Assembly: GCA_026126105.1 (NCBI GenBank)
Contig: JAHCJV010000013.1
Coordinates: 1 to 64,000, forward strand
Direction of reading: 5' to 3'
Length of the DNA: 64,000 nt
From: Enhydrobacter sp.
Lineage (GTDB): Bacteria; Pseudomonadota; Alphaproteobacteria; Reyranellales; Reyranellaceae
Below, one piece after another: positions 1 through 8,329 of the stretch. The stretch's first letter is position 1. Every line of letters begins with the position of its first letter. A program made the translations under genes and the position numbers. Under the pieces are notes generated by a model. It was given only the letters and a program-made list of their open reading frames with translations, was not told where the DNA came from and searched no databases.

Positions 1-505
1 CGCGCATGCGGCGCCCGACCTGCGTATGCTCGAGCAGGAACCAGACCGCGACCACCAATGCCGCGCCGACGACGATGATCGCCAGCGGCTGCCGGCCGAT
101 CACGACGCCGGCGATCTCGAAGGCGCCGGAGCCGGCGATCGCCGGTGCGGAGCGCGGCGCGGCGCCCAAACCGACCGTGAGGCCCTGCTCGACGACGGCG
201 GCGAGCGCAATGGTGGCGACGAACGTCGCCTCGGGCGGACGGCGCACCAACGGCAGAATGGCGATGCGCGCGGCAAGGACGCCGGCGAGTCCGAGGGCCA
301 GCGCCACCAGCGGCAGGAGCACCGGTGCCGGCAGGCCGATCGTCAGGCCCACGACGGCGGCGAAGGCACCGCCCAGGGTCACGAGGTCGCCATGCGCGAA
401 GTTGACGGCGCCGGCCGCGTTGAGCGCCAGCACGAAGCCGAGCGCCACCAACGCATAGGCCATGCCCAGCGCCAGCGCGTTCAGGACGAGTTGGACGGTG
501 ATCAG
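1..505 (-). CDS. branched-chain amino-acid ABC transporter permease, LivH type (3' end cut by window edge)
   Basis: Reading the minus strand from about 505 to the left edge gives a continuous hydrophobic frame with LivH hallmarks: an early NFAHGD segment, which is the typical AxNFAHGxLxxLG signature, an ARIAILPLVRR loop, and VWFLLEHTQVGRRMR at the edge. It would form the inner-membrane channel of a branched-chain amino acid (or urea/amide) importer; the rest of the operon lies outside the window. The gene starts only about 10 bases after the regA stop, so the two may be co-transcribed. No ATG fits at the expected N-terminus. CTG at 505 would give the full family N-terminus, while the first ATG at 463 would remove about 14 residues. 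The family call is secure; the exact start is not. Confidence 0.8.
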   Translation of the reverse strand, partial: MITVQLVLNALALGMAYALVALGFVLALNAAGAVNFAHGDLVTLGGAFAAVVGLTIGLPAPVLLPLVALALGLAGVLAARIAILPLVRRPPEATFVATIALAAVVEQGLTVGLGAAPRSAPAIAGSGAFEIAGVVIGRQPLAIIVVGAALVVAVWFLLEHTQVGRRMR

Positions 506-515
506 CGCGGAGGCT

Positions 516-1103
516 TCAGTGTTCGCGCGGCGCGTGCTTGCCGAGGATGCGCTGCAACGTGCGCCGATGCATGTTGAGGCGGCGCGCCGTCTCCGAGACG
601 TTGCGATCGCACTGCTCGAAGACGCGCTGGATATGCTCCCAGCGCACCCGGTCGGCCGACATGGGATTGGACGGCGGCGGCGGCAGCTTGCGGCCGTGCG
701 CGGTCAGCGCCTGCTCGATGGCATCGGCGTCGGCCGGCTTGGCGAGGTAGTCGACCGCGCCTTCCTTCACCGCCGCGACGGCGGTGGCGATGTTGCCGTA
801 GCCGGTCAGCACGACGATCCTGATGTCGGGCCGCGCCTGGCGCAGCGGGCCGACAAGCTCCAGTCCGTTGCCGTCGCCCAGCCGCAGGTCGAGCACCGCA
901 AAGGCGGGCGGTCGCGCCGTCTGGGCCAGCGCTTCGGCCACCGAGCCGACCGCGGTCACGATGAAGCCGCGCAATTCCAGAGCCCGGGCGATGCGGTTCC
1001 GGAAGGCTGCGTCGTCGTCGGCGATCAGCAGCGTCCGGTCCTTGGCATTCGTCGCGCCGGCGAGGACGGGTGAGACTGGGCGGGGGGCGCCGATGTCGCT
1101 CAT
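516..1103 (-). CDS. regA: redox response regulator of the RegA/PrrA/ActR family
   Basis: A 195-residue two-domain response regulator. The receiver domain covers residues 22-135, with the acidic cluster D29-D31, phosphoacceptor D72 (VLDLRLGDG), T100 and K122. A proline linker (PPPP near 141) leads to a Fis-type helix-turn-helix at about 155-190 containing SETARRLNMHRRTLQRIL, which is nearly invariant in RegA/PrrA/ActR. Members control photosynthesis, respiration, nitrogen and carbon fixation genes in Alphaproteobacteria in response to the redox state sensed by RegB. The likely sensor gene lies just upstream with a 24-base gap. Here regB and regA run in the same direction, without the senC (Sco-like) neighbour found in Rhodobacter. 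Confidence 0.93.
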   Translation of the reverse strand: MSDIGAPRPVSPVLAGATNAKDRTLLIADDDAAFRNRIARALELRGFIVTAVGSVAEALAQTARPPAFAVLDLRLGDGNGLELVGPLRQARPDIRIVVLTGYGNIATAVAAVKEGAVDYLAKPADADAIEQALTAHGRKLPPPPSNPMSADRVRWEHIQRVFEQCDRNVSETARRLNMHRRTLQRILGKHAPREH

Positions 1104-1127
1104 GACCTCTCCTTGGACATTTTGCCG

Positions 1128-2468
1128 CTATGTAGCCTTGAAGACCGGGTTTGGCCAGCGCACCGCAACGGCGGCCCCGCCCGGCCCCGGGCTGCGATTC
1201 CCGAAACTGACGGAGGCGCCGGTCCGTTCGAGCAGCGTCTTGGCGATAAAAACCCCAAGACCCATGTGGCCTTCGACGCCCTGTCGGGTCGAAATGAACG
1301 GCGTCCCCAGCTCATCCAGCAGGGCCTCGGAGAAGCCGGGACCATCGTCCGACACCTCGACTTCGGACCACTCCGTCGTCCAGTGCGTGGCGATATGGAC
1401 CTCGCGCGTGGCGAAGGAGACGGCATTCTGCACAATATTGCCAATCCCCTGCATGATCTCGGGACTGCGCAGCTGGATTGGCGCGGTGGCCGGCGCGCCG
1501 GCTCCGATAGGCCCCGCCTCGAAGGTGATGGCGATGCGGTCGCGCTTGTAATTCTGCGCCGCGGCTTCGATCAGTGCCGGCAGCGGCACAAGCACATAGG
1601 CATCCGACACATCGCCGGCGGGATCGACCGACAGCCTGGCCAGGATCGAGCGGCAGCGGTCGGACTCCGCCGCGAGGAGCTCGACGTCCTCGCGCAGCGG
1701 ATCGTCGGGCTCTACCTCGCGCAGCATTTCCTTCGCGACGACGGCAATGGTCGACAGGGGCGAGCCGAGCTCGTGCGCCGCCGCCGCCGCCAGCGCGCCC
1801 AGCGCGGACATGCGCTGCTCCTGCGCCAGGGCAGCCTGCGCCGCCAGCAGGGCTGCATTCATCAGCCGCGCTTCCTCCGCGAGCCGCCACCCGTACAGCG
1901 TGACCAGCAGCGTGGTGAGGCTGAGGCCGGCCCACGCGCCGGCCTGATAGATCGGGGGAAGCTCGGGCGGCGTGCCCGTCCAGGGCAGCGGCTGATGCAG
2001 CACCCCGAGCAGGCCGATGCTGACGATCGTCAGCATCGCGAGCGCGATGTTGCTCGCCAGCGACAGGATGGTAGCGCCGATCGCGACCGGCGCCATCAGC
2101 AGCAGCGAGAACGGGTTGGTGAGGCCGCCGGTGAGATAAAGCAGCACGGCGAGCTGGACGATGTCGAAGGCGAGGAAGATCGTCGCTTCGCGGTCATCGA
2201 TGCGCGCAGAAGCCGGACGGCCGAGGCTGACCGCGAGATTGAGCAGGGCCGACAGGGCGATCGTGCCGCCGACCGGCAGCACCGGCAGGGAGAAGCCCAA
2301 TCCCCAATGAACGATCGATGCGGTGAAGAGCTGGCCCGCGACAGCGGCCCAGCGGATCATCACCAGCGTGCGCAGCCGTACGCCGCCGCGGGGCGGCAGG
2401 CCGGGGCTGGACGAGGCCAGCGGCGCTGGATCGGCGGGCGGCGAGGACGGCTCGACGCGCGCGGACAC
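1128..2468 (-). CDS. regB: redox sensor histidine kinase of the RegB/PrrB/ActS family
   Basis: A 446-residue membrane kinase. The N-terminal half (about 35-195) holds six hydrophobic segments and the RegB quinone/redox box GGLTNPF at 114-120. The cytoplasmic part has the H-box AAHELGSPLST with phospho-acceptor H232 and a cysteine at 272 (DRCRSIL), matching the redox-active cysteine of RegB. It continues with the N-box around N348 (GNIVQNAV), DDGPGF at 374-379 and GLGVFIAK at 403-410. It should autophosphorylate under reducing conditions and pass phosphate to the adjacent RegA. The start lies 3 bases after the NUDIX stop, which points to one transcript pyrC-nudix-regB-regA. The family call is firm; what it regulates in this organism cannot be read from the sequence. 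Confidence 0.93.
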   Translation of the reverse strand: MSARVEPSSPPADPAPLASSSPGLPPRGGVRLRTLVMIRWAAVAGQLFTASIVHWGLGFSLPVLPVGGTIALSALLNLAVSLGRPASARIDDREATIFLAFDIVQLAVLLYLTGGLTNPFSLLLMAPVAIGATILSLASNIALAMLTIVSIGLLGVLHQPLPWTGTPPELPPIYQAGAWAGLSLTTLLVTLYGWRLAEEARLMNAALLAAQAALAQEQRMSALGALAAAAAHELGSPLSTIAVVAKEMLREVEPDDPLREDVELLAAESDRCRSILARLSVDPAGDVSDAYVLVPLPALIEAAAQNYKRDRIAITFEAGPIGAGAPATAPIQLRSPEIMQGIGNIVQNAVSFATREVHIATHWTTEWSEVEVSDDGPGFSEALLDELGTPFISTRQGVEGHMGLGVFIAKTLLERTGASVSFGNRSPGPGGAAVAVRWPNPVFKAT

Positions 2469-2471
2469 CGG

Positions 2472-3266
2472 TTATTCCTCGATCATGAGATGCTTGCGAT
2501 GCACCGTGATGAAGAGCGGGATCTTTCGCTGCCGTGTGCGATCGGGTGGCTCCTTCACCAACCGGCCGATCTCGCCCAGAATCAGGCCGGTGATGGTCGG
2601 CAGCGGCAGCTCGCGCGCCTCGTCGAGCTTGACCCAGCGGATATCGCCCATCTCGCTGGAGTGGCGGATCTCGCCGGTCGCATCCTCCGCCCGGGCCATG
2701 AAGAAGCGCGCGTTGAAGCGGCGCGGCCGGCCGGGCGGCGTCACCGCCCGCGCGATCAGGTCGAGCGAATCGAGCGCCGGCGCCAGGCCCTGGTCGAGGA
2801 AGCCCTTCCAATGTTCGCCATAGTCCTTTCTCGGCGCACCGCCTTTCAACGGCTTGCCGAGGATCAGGCCGCTCTCCTCGAAGGTCTCGCGGATCGCAGC
2901 AACGCCCAACGCGTGGGCGCGCTTCTCGGTGGCCGCGTTGAGGAGGCGTGCCTTGACGTGAGGGTCGAACGGCGTGGCGACCGGGACATGGGCATCGGGC
3001 TTGTCGACGCGGCCTCCCGGAAAGACGTAGCGGTTGGGCATGAAAGCCGACTTGGCCGCGCGGCAGCCCATCAGCACCTCCGGCGTGTTGCCCTGCATGC
3101 GCACCAGGATCAAGGTCGCGGCATCGCGCGGCCGCATGTAGGGATAGGTCTCCTCGACCTTCTCGACGGGGCGCTCCTGGCCGGGTGTCAGGGGAATATC
3201 GCCATGGACATAGCCTTTGTCGGTGCCGCGCACGACGGCGCCATCGGGGATGCGTGGTTTGCTCAT
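2472..3266 (-). CDS. NUDIX hydrolase
   Basis: A 264-residue protein with an extended Nudix motif. GGRVDKPDA near 100-108 is followed after a long insert by AIRETFEESGL near 144, which supplies the REx2EE metal-binding core. The insert between the glycine pair and the REUXEE part resembles the NUDT19/RP2-like (CoA-diphosphatase-type) subgroup more than MutT. The likely reaction is Mg-dependent cleavage of a nucleoside diphosphate linked to another moiety; the substrate is unknown. It starts 23 bases after the pyrC stop and ends 3 bases before the regB start, so it looks like the second gene of the pyrC-nudix-regB-regA transcript. Confidence 0.85.
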   Translation of the reverse strand: MSKPRIPDGAVVRGTDKGYVHGDIPLTPGQERPVEKVEETYPYMRPRDAATLILVRMQGNTPEVLMGCRAAKSAFMPNRYVFPGGRVDKPDAHVPVATPFDPHVKARLLNAATEKRAHALGVAAIRETFEESGLILGKPLKGGAPRKDYGEHWKGFLDQGLAPALDSLDLIARAVTPPGRPRRFNARFFMARAEDATGEIRHSSEMGDIRWVKLDEARELPLPTITGLILGEIGRLVKEPPDRTRQRKIPLFITVHRKHLMIEE

Positions 3267-3289
3267 CGTTCAACGATAAAGCAGGGTCA

Positions 3290-4333
3290 TTAGAAAGACC
3301 AACCCACCGCCGTGTCCGGCCGGAACACGACGATGCTCTTGTTGCCGCCGGGCACCTCGACCTGCTCCGGCGCTTCCATCGGCTTGGCCTGCAGGGTAAT
3401 GCGGGTCTCGTTGGGCGGCAGGCCGTAGAAGCGCGGGCCGTTCAGCGAAGCGAAGGCTTCGAGCCTGTCGAGCGCATTTTCCTCCATGAAGACTTGGGCA
3501 TAGACCTGCATCGCCACCGGCGCGTTGAACACCCCGGCGCAGCCGCAGGCGCATTCCTTGGTATCCATCGTGTGCGGCGCGGTGTCGGTGCCAAGAAAGA
3601 ACTGAGCGCTGCCCGAGGTCGCCGCCTTACGGAGCGCGAGACGATGCTCCTCGCGCTTGGCGATCGGCAGGCAATAGAAATGCGGACGGATGCCGCCCTT
3701 GAAGATCGCATTGCGATTGTAGCTGAGGTGATGCGGCGTGATCGTGCCGCCGAGCCGGCCGGGATGCGCCTCGACGAACTGCACGCCTTCGCGAGTCGTG
3801 ATGTGCTCGAGCACGACCTTCAGCCCGGCGTGCCGCGCGATCAACGGCGCCAGCACCTTGTCGAGGAACACCGCCTCGCGGTCGAAAATATCGACCTCGG
3901 GATCGGTGACCTCGCCGTGGACCAGTAGCGGCATGCCGGCCTTCTCCATCGCCTCGAGACCGGGGGCGATCGCATTCATCGAGGTGACGCCGTGCGCCGA
4001 GTTGGTCGTGGCGTGCGCGGGATAGAGCTTGGCGGCGACCCACACGCCCTCTTGCTTGCCGCGCGCCAGCATGGCCGGATCGGCGCCGTCGGTCAGGTAG
4101 CAGGTCATCAGCGGCTCGAAGTCGAGCCCGGCCGGGATCGCTCTGCGGATGCGGTCGCGATAGGCGGCGGCCTCGGCGACCTTCGTCACCGGCGGCACCA
4201 GGTTGGGCATGATGATGCCGCGGGCGAACTGGCGCGCCGTGTGCACCGCGCAGGCGGCGAGCATCGCGCCGTCGCGCAGATGGACGTGCCAGTCGTCGGG
4301 GCGGCGGATGGTGAACGTGGCGGGCTGGGACAT
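3290..4333 (-). CDS. pyrC: dihydroorotase, PyrC type
   Basis: A 347-residue enzyme, the same size as E. coli PyrC. It converts N-carbamoyl-L-aspartate to dihydroorotate in pyrimidine synthesis. All zinc ligands of the class II (homodimeric) enzyme are visible: H16 and H18 in DDWHVHLRD, the lysine to be carbamylated K102 (AAKLYP), H139 (LLVHGE), H177 (LEHITT) and catalytic D250 (GTDTAPH). The start at 4333 (MSQPATFTIRRPDDW) was chosen because it gives the family N-terminus; the frame stays open further upstream but without homology. It is divergent from the serine hydrolase at 4383, leaving a 49-base promoter region. Confidence 0.95.
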   Translation of the reverse strand: MSQPATFTIRRPDDWHVHLRDGAMLAACAVHTARQFARGIIMPNLVPPVTKVAEAAAYRDRIRRAIPAGLDFEPLMTCYLTDGADPAMLARGKQEGVWVAAKLYPAHATTNSAHGVTSMNAIAPGLEAMEKAGMPLLVHGEVTDPEVDIFDREAVFLDKVLAPLIARHAGLKVVLEHITTREGVQFVEAHPGRLGGTITPHHLSYNRNAIFKGGIRPHFYCLPIAKREEHRLALRKAATSGSAQFFLGTDTAPHTMDTKECACGCAGVFNAPVAMQVYAQVFMEENALDRLEAFASLNGPRFYGLPPNETRITLQAKPMEAPEQVEVPGGNKSIVVFRPDTAVGWSF

Positions 4334-4382
4334 ATGCGTTTCTACGCTTGCTCCCGCACCCCCTCCAATGTTGATTGCGGGC

Positions 4383-5438
4383 ATGACCGACCTGAAAGAT
4401 GCCATTGCCTTCGCCCAGTCCATCGAGTCCAAATGGGCTTCGGACATGAAGATGCCCGACGGGCAGTTCGTCATGACGTACGATTCGGGCGAGAAGGCGC
4501 CGGATAACGAGATGCTGGGCCCGATCGCCCATCGCGGCGGCCATTCCGGCATCGTCTATCGCGGCGGCAAGCTGCTCGCCGAATGGGGCGACACCAACCG
4601 CGCCGACATGACCTTCAGCGTCGCCAAGAGCTTCCTCTCGCTCCTTGCGGGCCTCGCGGTCGGCGACGGGCTGATCCGGTGCCTCGACGACAAGGTCGCC
4701 GACTACAAGCTGGATGACGGCTTCGCCAGCGCGCAGAACAGGGACATCACCTGGCGCCACCTGCTGACTCAGACCAGCGAATGGTCGGGCACGCTGTTCG
4801 GCAAGGAGGACCGCATCGACCACAACCGCGTGGTCGGCCTGCAGGTCGCCGAAGCCCCCAAGGGCACGTGCCGCGCGATGAAGCCGCCGGGCAGCTATTA
4901 CGAGTACAACGACGTACGCGTGAACCGGCTGTCGCTCTGCCTGCTGCAGCTCTTCAGGGAGCCGCTGCCGTCGGTCCTGAAGCGCCGCATCATGGATCCG
5001 ATCGGCGCCTCGGATGGCTGGCGCTGGGAGGGCTACCGCAACTCGACGGTGACGATCGACGGCATGCCGATGATCTCGGTGCCGGGCGGCGGCCATTGGG
5101 GCGGCGGCATCGTGATCTCCGCCCGCGACCTCGCGCTGATGGGCCTGCTGGTGGCGCAGGGCGGCAAGTGGAACGGCCAGCAGCTCCTGCCGGAGGGCTG
5201 GACCGACGAGCTGGTGAAGCCGTGCCCCGTGGCGCCGTTCTACGGGCTGATGTGGTGGCTCAACACAGACCGGCGCCAGTTCGCGGCGGCCTCCGAACGC
5301 AGCTATTTCGCCTTCGGCTGGGGCAGCCATATCGTCTGGATCGATCCCGACAACGATCTCGTCACGGTGCTGCGCTGGGTCGAGCGCAAGCAGGCCGGTG
5401 GTTTCGTCGACCGTCTTCTGGGTGCCCTCAAGCAATGA
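4383..5438 (+). CDS. serine hydrolase of the class C beta-lactamase/esterase-like family
   Basis: A 351-residue protein with the SxxK catalytic motif at 79-82 (TFSVAKSF). A YYEYND segment at 172-177 probably supplies the catalytic tyrosine. A GGG(H)WGGG stretch near 236-242 lies where the KTG-like strand is expected. There is no signal peptide, so the protein is probably cytoplasmic, as in 6-aminohexanoate-dimer-hydrolase-like and EstB-like members and unlike true AmpC enzymes. ATG 4368 is an alternative start five codons upstream. The stop overlaps the next gene's start (ATGA at 5435-5438). It is the first of three co-directional hydrolase-type genes, which suggests degradation of one ester, amide or lactone. 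The substrate is unknown. Confidence 0.82.
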   Translation: MTDLKDAIAFAQSIESKWASDMKMPDGQFVMTYDSGEKAPDNEMLGPIAHRGGHSGIVYRGGKLLAEWGDTNRADMTFSVAKSFLSLLAGLAVGDGLIRCLDDKVADYKLDDGFASAQNRDITWRHLLTQTSEWSGTLFGKEDRIDHNRVVGLQVAEAPKGTCRAMKPPGSYYEYNDVRVNRLSLCLLQLFREPLPSVLKRRIMDPIGASDGWRWEGYRNSTVTIDGMPMISVPGGGHWGGGIVISARDLALMGLLVAQGGKWNGQQLLPEGWTDELVKPCPVAPFYGLMWWLNTDRRQFAAASERSYFAFGWGSHIVWIDPDNDLVTVLRWVERKQAGGFVDRLLGALKQ

Positions 5439-6334
5439 GCCTCGACTACTCCGCCGTCCCGAGCATGCCGGACGGCCGCACGGCCCTCGAAACCATCGAG
5501 GCCGTCGCCGCCACCGCGCGCACCGTCAAGGTGCCGATGGGGCCCAGAAGCGCCGGAGGAAACGGCCAGCAGATGTGGCACATATGGGGTGAGGGCTCCG
5601 GCAAGCCCGCGCTGCTCCTGTTCCACGGCGGCTCGGGCTCGTGGATCCATTGGATCCGCAACGTGCAACCGCTGTCACAGCATTTCACGGTCTACGCCTA
5701 CGACGCGCCGGGGCTGGGCGACAGCGACCCGCCCGACGACGTGCGCGACATCTGGTCGGTGACGCACTGCGTCGATCACGCCGTAAGGGAATTGCTGCCG
5801 AAGGACGAGACGTTCTTCCTCACCGGCTTCTCGTTCGGCGGCATGGTGTCGGGCCACCTCGCGACGCTGATGCCCGAGCGCATCAAGCGCATCGTGTTCG
5901 TCGGCGCCGGCGGGCTGAAGGCGACGCGCAAGCCGACCGAGAAGCTGCATAAGCTGCTGCCCACGATGGCGCCGCAGGTGCTGGCCGACGAGGCGCGGCG
6001 CAATCTCGAGCTGCTGATGCTGCACGACCCGAAGAATGTAGACGGCGTCGCCATCCACATGCAGATCATGAACACCACACGCGCCAAGACGCGCAGCCGC
6101 GACATGGGCATCGCCGGCGCGCTGTCGACCGTGCTGCCGCAGGTGAAAGTGCCGTTCACCGGCATCTGGGGCGAGTTCGATTCGACGACCTATCCCTACA
6201 TCCAGGAACGCATCGACCTGTTCACGGCGCTGCAACCGGACTTCCGCATGCACCTCATCCCCGGCGCCGGTCATTGGGTCGCATACGAGGCGGCCGACGC
6301 CTTCAACGCCAAGCTGGTCGAGGTGTTGAAGTAA
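5435..6334 (+). CDS. alpha/beta hydrolase
   Basis: A 299-residue alpha/beta-hydrolase-fold protein. The oxyanion-hole motif FHGGSGSW lies near 63-70, the nucleophile elbow GFSFGG carries S133, the acid is probably D249 (GEFDSTTYP) and the histidine is H280 (GAGHWVAYE). The last two match the usual GxxD and GHW positions. It is translationally coupled to the preceding serine hydrolase by an ATGA overlap and followed after a short gap by an ODP-type protein. Family members include C-C hydrolases, lactonases, esterases and epoxide hydrolases; nothing visible narrows the choice. Confidence 0.85.
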   Translation: MSLDYSAVPSMPDGRTALETIEAVAATARTVKVPMGPRSAGGNGQQMWHIWGEGSGKPALLLFHGGSGSWIHWIRNVQPLSQHFTVYAYDAPGLGDSDPPDDVRDIWSVTHCVDHAVRELLPKDETFFLTGFSFGGMVSGHLATLMPERIKRIVFVGAGGLKATRKPTEKLHKLLPTMAPQVLADEARRNLELLMLHDPKNVDGVAIHMQIMNTTRAKTRSRDMGIAGALSTVLPQVKVPFTGIWGEFDSTTYPYIQERIDLFTALQPDFRMHLIPGAGHWVAYEAADAFNAKLVEVLK

Positions 6335-6382
6335 TTGGCGAGGTAATTGCGGACGAGGCTCGAAAGGGCCACCCTCCGCACC

Positions 6383-7093
6383 ATGAAAACCGAAGTCACC
6401 GAGATCGCCGACAGGATCTATCGCCTTTCGACCCTGGTCCCGCAGATCGGGCCGAACGGCTTCACCTTCAACCAGTTCCTGGTCGACGCCGACGAGCCGC
6501 TGCTGTTCCACTACGGCCATCGCGCGATGTTTCCGCTGATCAGCGCGGCGGTGAAGAGCGTGATCCCGCTCGACAGGCTGCGCTGGACGACCTGCAGCCA
6601 CGTCGAGGGCGACGAATCGGGCGCGATCAACGAATGGCTCGCCGCGGCGCCGAATGCCCAACCGGCGCACGGCCAGGTGGGCATCAACATCTGGGTCACC
6701 GACATGGCCAACCGCACGCCGCGCGCGCTCAAGAACGACGAGAAGATCGACCTCGGCGGCAAGACGGTGCGCTGGCTGGACACGCCGCACGTGCCGCACA
6801 ACTGGGATGCCGGGCTGATCTACGAGGAGACGACCGGCACGCTGTTCAGCAGCGACCTGTTCACCCAGATGGGACCGTGCGACGCAACCACGACCGGCGA
6901 CATCGTCGATGCCGCGATCGCGACCGAAAAGGCGATCCCGTACATGCCGAGCACGCCACAGGCGGAACCGACCTTGCGCCGGCTCGCGGCGCTCGAACCG
7001 AAGACAATCGCGTTGATGCACGGCCCGGCCTTCAAAGGGGATTGCCGTGCCGCGCTCGACGCGCTGGCGGACCATTACGCAGCGAAGCACTGA
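6383..7093 (+). CDS. flavodiiron-like (ODP, beta-lactamase-fold) diiron protein
   Basis: A 236-residue metallo-beta-lactamase-fold protein. It lacks the usual HxHxDH zinc motif but has the HxExD pattern of flavodiiron oxygen reductases at H73-E75-D77 (SHVEGDES). Further candidate ligands are H139 (VPHNWD), D158 (FSSDLF) and H213 (LMHGPAF). These match the diiron ligand order of ODP domains. It has no C-terminal flavodoxin domain, so it would need an external electron donor if it reduces oxygen or NO; a hydrolytic or sensing role is also possible. The start at 6383 gives the family N-terminus; an in-frame ATG at 6347 adds 12 residues. It ends 8 bases from the convergent GH5 stop. Confidence 0.78.
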   Translation: MKTEVTEIADRIYRLSTLVPQIGPNGFTFNQFLVDADEPLLFHYGHRAMFPLISAAVKSVIPLDRLRWTTCSHVEGDESGAINEWLAAAPNAQPAHGQVGINIWVTDMANRTPRALKNDEKIDLGGKTVRWLDTPHVPHNWDAGLIYEETTGTLFSSDLFTQMGPCDATTTGDIVDAAIATEKAIPYMPSTPQAEPTLRRLAALEPKTIALMHGPAFKGDCRAALDALADHYAAKH

Positions 7094-7100
7094 ACTCGCG

Positions 7101-8294
7101 TCAGGGCGCGGCTTTCAGTCCGAGTGACTGGAGATAGCTCCAGCGGATCGTTGCGTTCGGCAGGCGCATGCTGTCGAGGTACTGTGTCGTGGCGCGCTGG
7201 ATCACATCGTCCGAAGGCTTGACCTTGGTGCGCCCATCGGCGAAGGCGACGATCTCGTTCCAGCCGTCCGGTCTTGCGATAGAAACCACCGTCGAGGGCG
7301 TGTCGAGATTCTTGTAGGTCCAGAACGACCAGCCGATGCCGTGCATCTCGTGCAGCTTGCGGAAGCGCTCGTTCCACTCGTCTGTCAGCTCGCCGGTCTC
7401 GCCGAGGAACAGCGGGACGTTGTAGCGGTTCGAGAAGTTGAGATGGCGCTGGATCGAGTCGCGCTTCGTGCTCGCCCAGAACGAATGATAGGTGTAGGCG
7501 AGATTTTCGGCGAAGGGCGGGCCGAACATGTCGAAGCTCGAGCTCCACTGACCGGCGGCCAGGATCACGATCCGGCCCGGATCGACCGCGCGGATTGCCT
7601 CGGTGACCCTCCTGTAGAACGGCTCCAGCCGCGGATTGAGGGTCGCCACGTCGTGATAGGGCGCGATCGGCTCGTTCAGGACGTCGTAACCGAGGATCTC
7701 CGGGTTGCCCGTGTAGCGTCTGGCGATCGCCTGCCACAGCGCGACGGTCAGGTCGCGATGGCGCGGCACGTAGAACATCAGCGGATAGCCCGGCCCGTCA
7801 TCGTGATTGATGCCGGTCTGACCGCCCGGAGCGGCATGGATGTCGAGGATCGCGTACAGGCCTGCCGCGCGCGCCCAGCCCAACACACGGTCGAGCAGTG
7901 CCCAGCCGGGACCCGTCATCGTGCCGTCGGCCGTCGTGAACAGGGCCCAATGAAGGGGAATGCGCACGGTATTGAAGCCGACTGACTTGATGAAGCGGAT
8001 GTCGTCTTCGGCGATGTAGCGGTCACGGTACTCGGCCCAGAAGCTCGCGGCGCGCTCGGCTCCCAGCAGGCGCTCGAACGCGCCATAGATCTGGCGCGGC
8101 GCCTTGGCGACCTCGAACTTGAACATGTAGCCCTCGGGCATCAGCCAGTTGCCGAGGCTGATCCCCTTGATGTGCAGCACCTTGCCGTCGGGCGTGACGA
8201 AATGCTTGCCCTGGGTGCGGACCAGCCCGGTCTCGGCCGCGGCCGAGACGACGAGCGACAACAGGGCGACCCATACGGCGAGCAGCAAACGCAT
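7101..8294 (-). CDS. secreted glycoside hydrolase family 5 (cellulase-like) protein
   Basis: A 397-residue protein with a Sec signal peptide (hydrophobic 3-19, Ala-rich cleavage region near 20) and a GH5 TIM barrel. It shows NTVRIPLHW on the third strand, the acid/base glutamate E208 in the LNEP motif, and nucleophile E299 in FLGETGE. Family members hydrolyse beta-1,4-glucans, beta-mannans or beta-1,3-glucans in the periplasm or outside the cell. No carbohydrate-binding module is present, and the gene is monocistronic between convergent and divergent neighbours. In Alphaproteobacteria such single GH5 enzymes often trim the cell's own cellulose or glucan, but no synthase gene is in the window. 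Confidence 0.85.
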   Translation of the reverse strand: MRLLLAVWVALLSLVVSAAAETGLVRTQGKHFVTPDGKVLHIKGISLGNWLMPEGYMFKFEVAKAPRQIYGAFERLLGAERAASFWAEYRDRYIAEDDIRFIKSVGFNTVRIPLHWALFTTADGTMTGPGWALLDRVLGWARAAGLYAILDIHAAPGGQTGINHDDGPGYPLMFYVPRHRDLTVALWQAIARRYTGNPEILGYDVLNEPIAPYHDVATLNPRLEPFYRRVTEAIRAVDPGRIVILAAGQWSSSFDMFGPPFAENLAYTYHSFWASTKRDSIQRHLNFSNRYNVPLFLGETGELTDEWNERFRKLHEMHGIGWSFWTYKNLDTPSTVVSIARPDGWNEIVAFADGRTKVKPSDDVIQRATTQYLDSMRLPNATIRWSYLQSLGLKAAP

Positions 8295-8329
8295 GACGCA
8301 ACTCTAACAGACGCATATGGTCGGGCTGC

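Noticed and set aside
1113..3293. Long open plus-strand frame (about 726 codons) opposite regB and the NUDIX gene
   Set aside because: Composition is Arg/Gly/His-rich with no domain; it mirrors well-supported minus-strand genes and is a by-product of high GC codon use.
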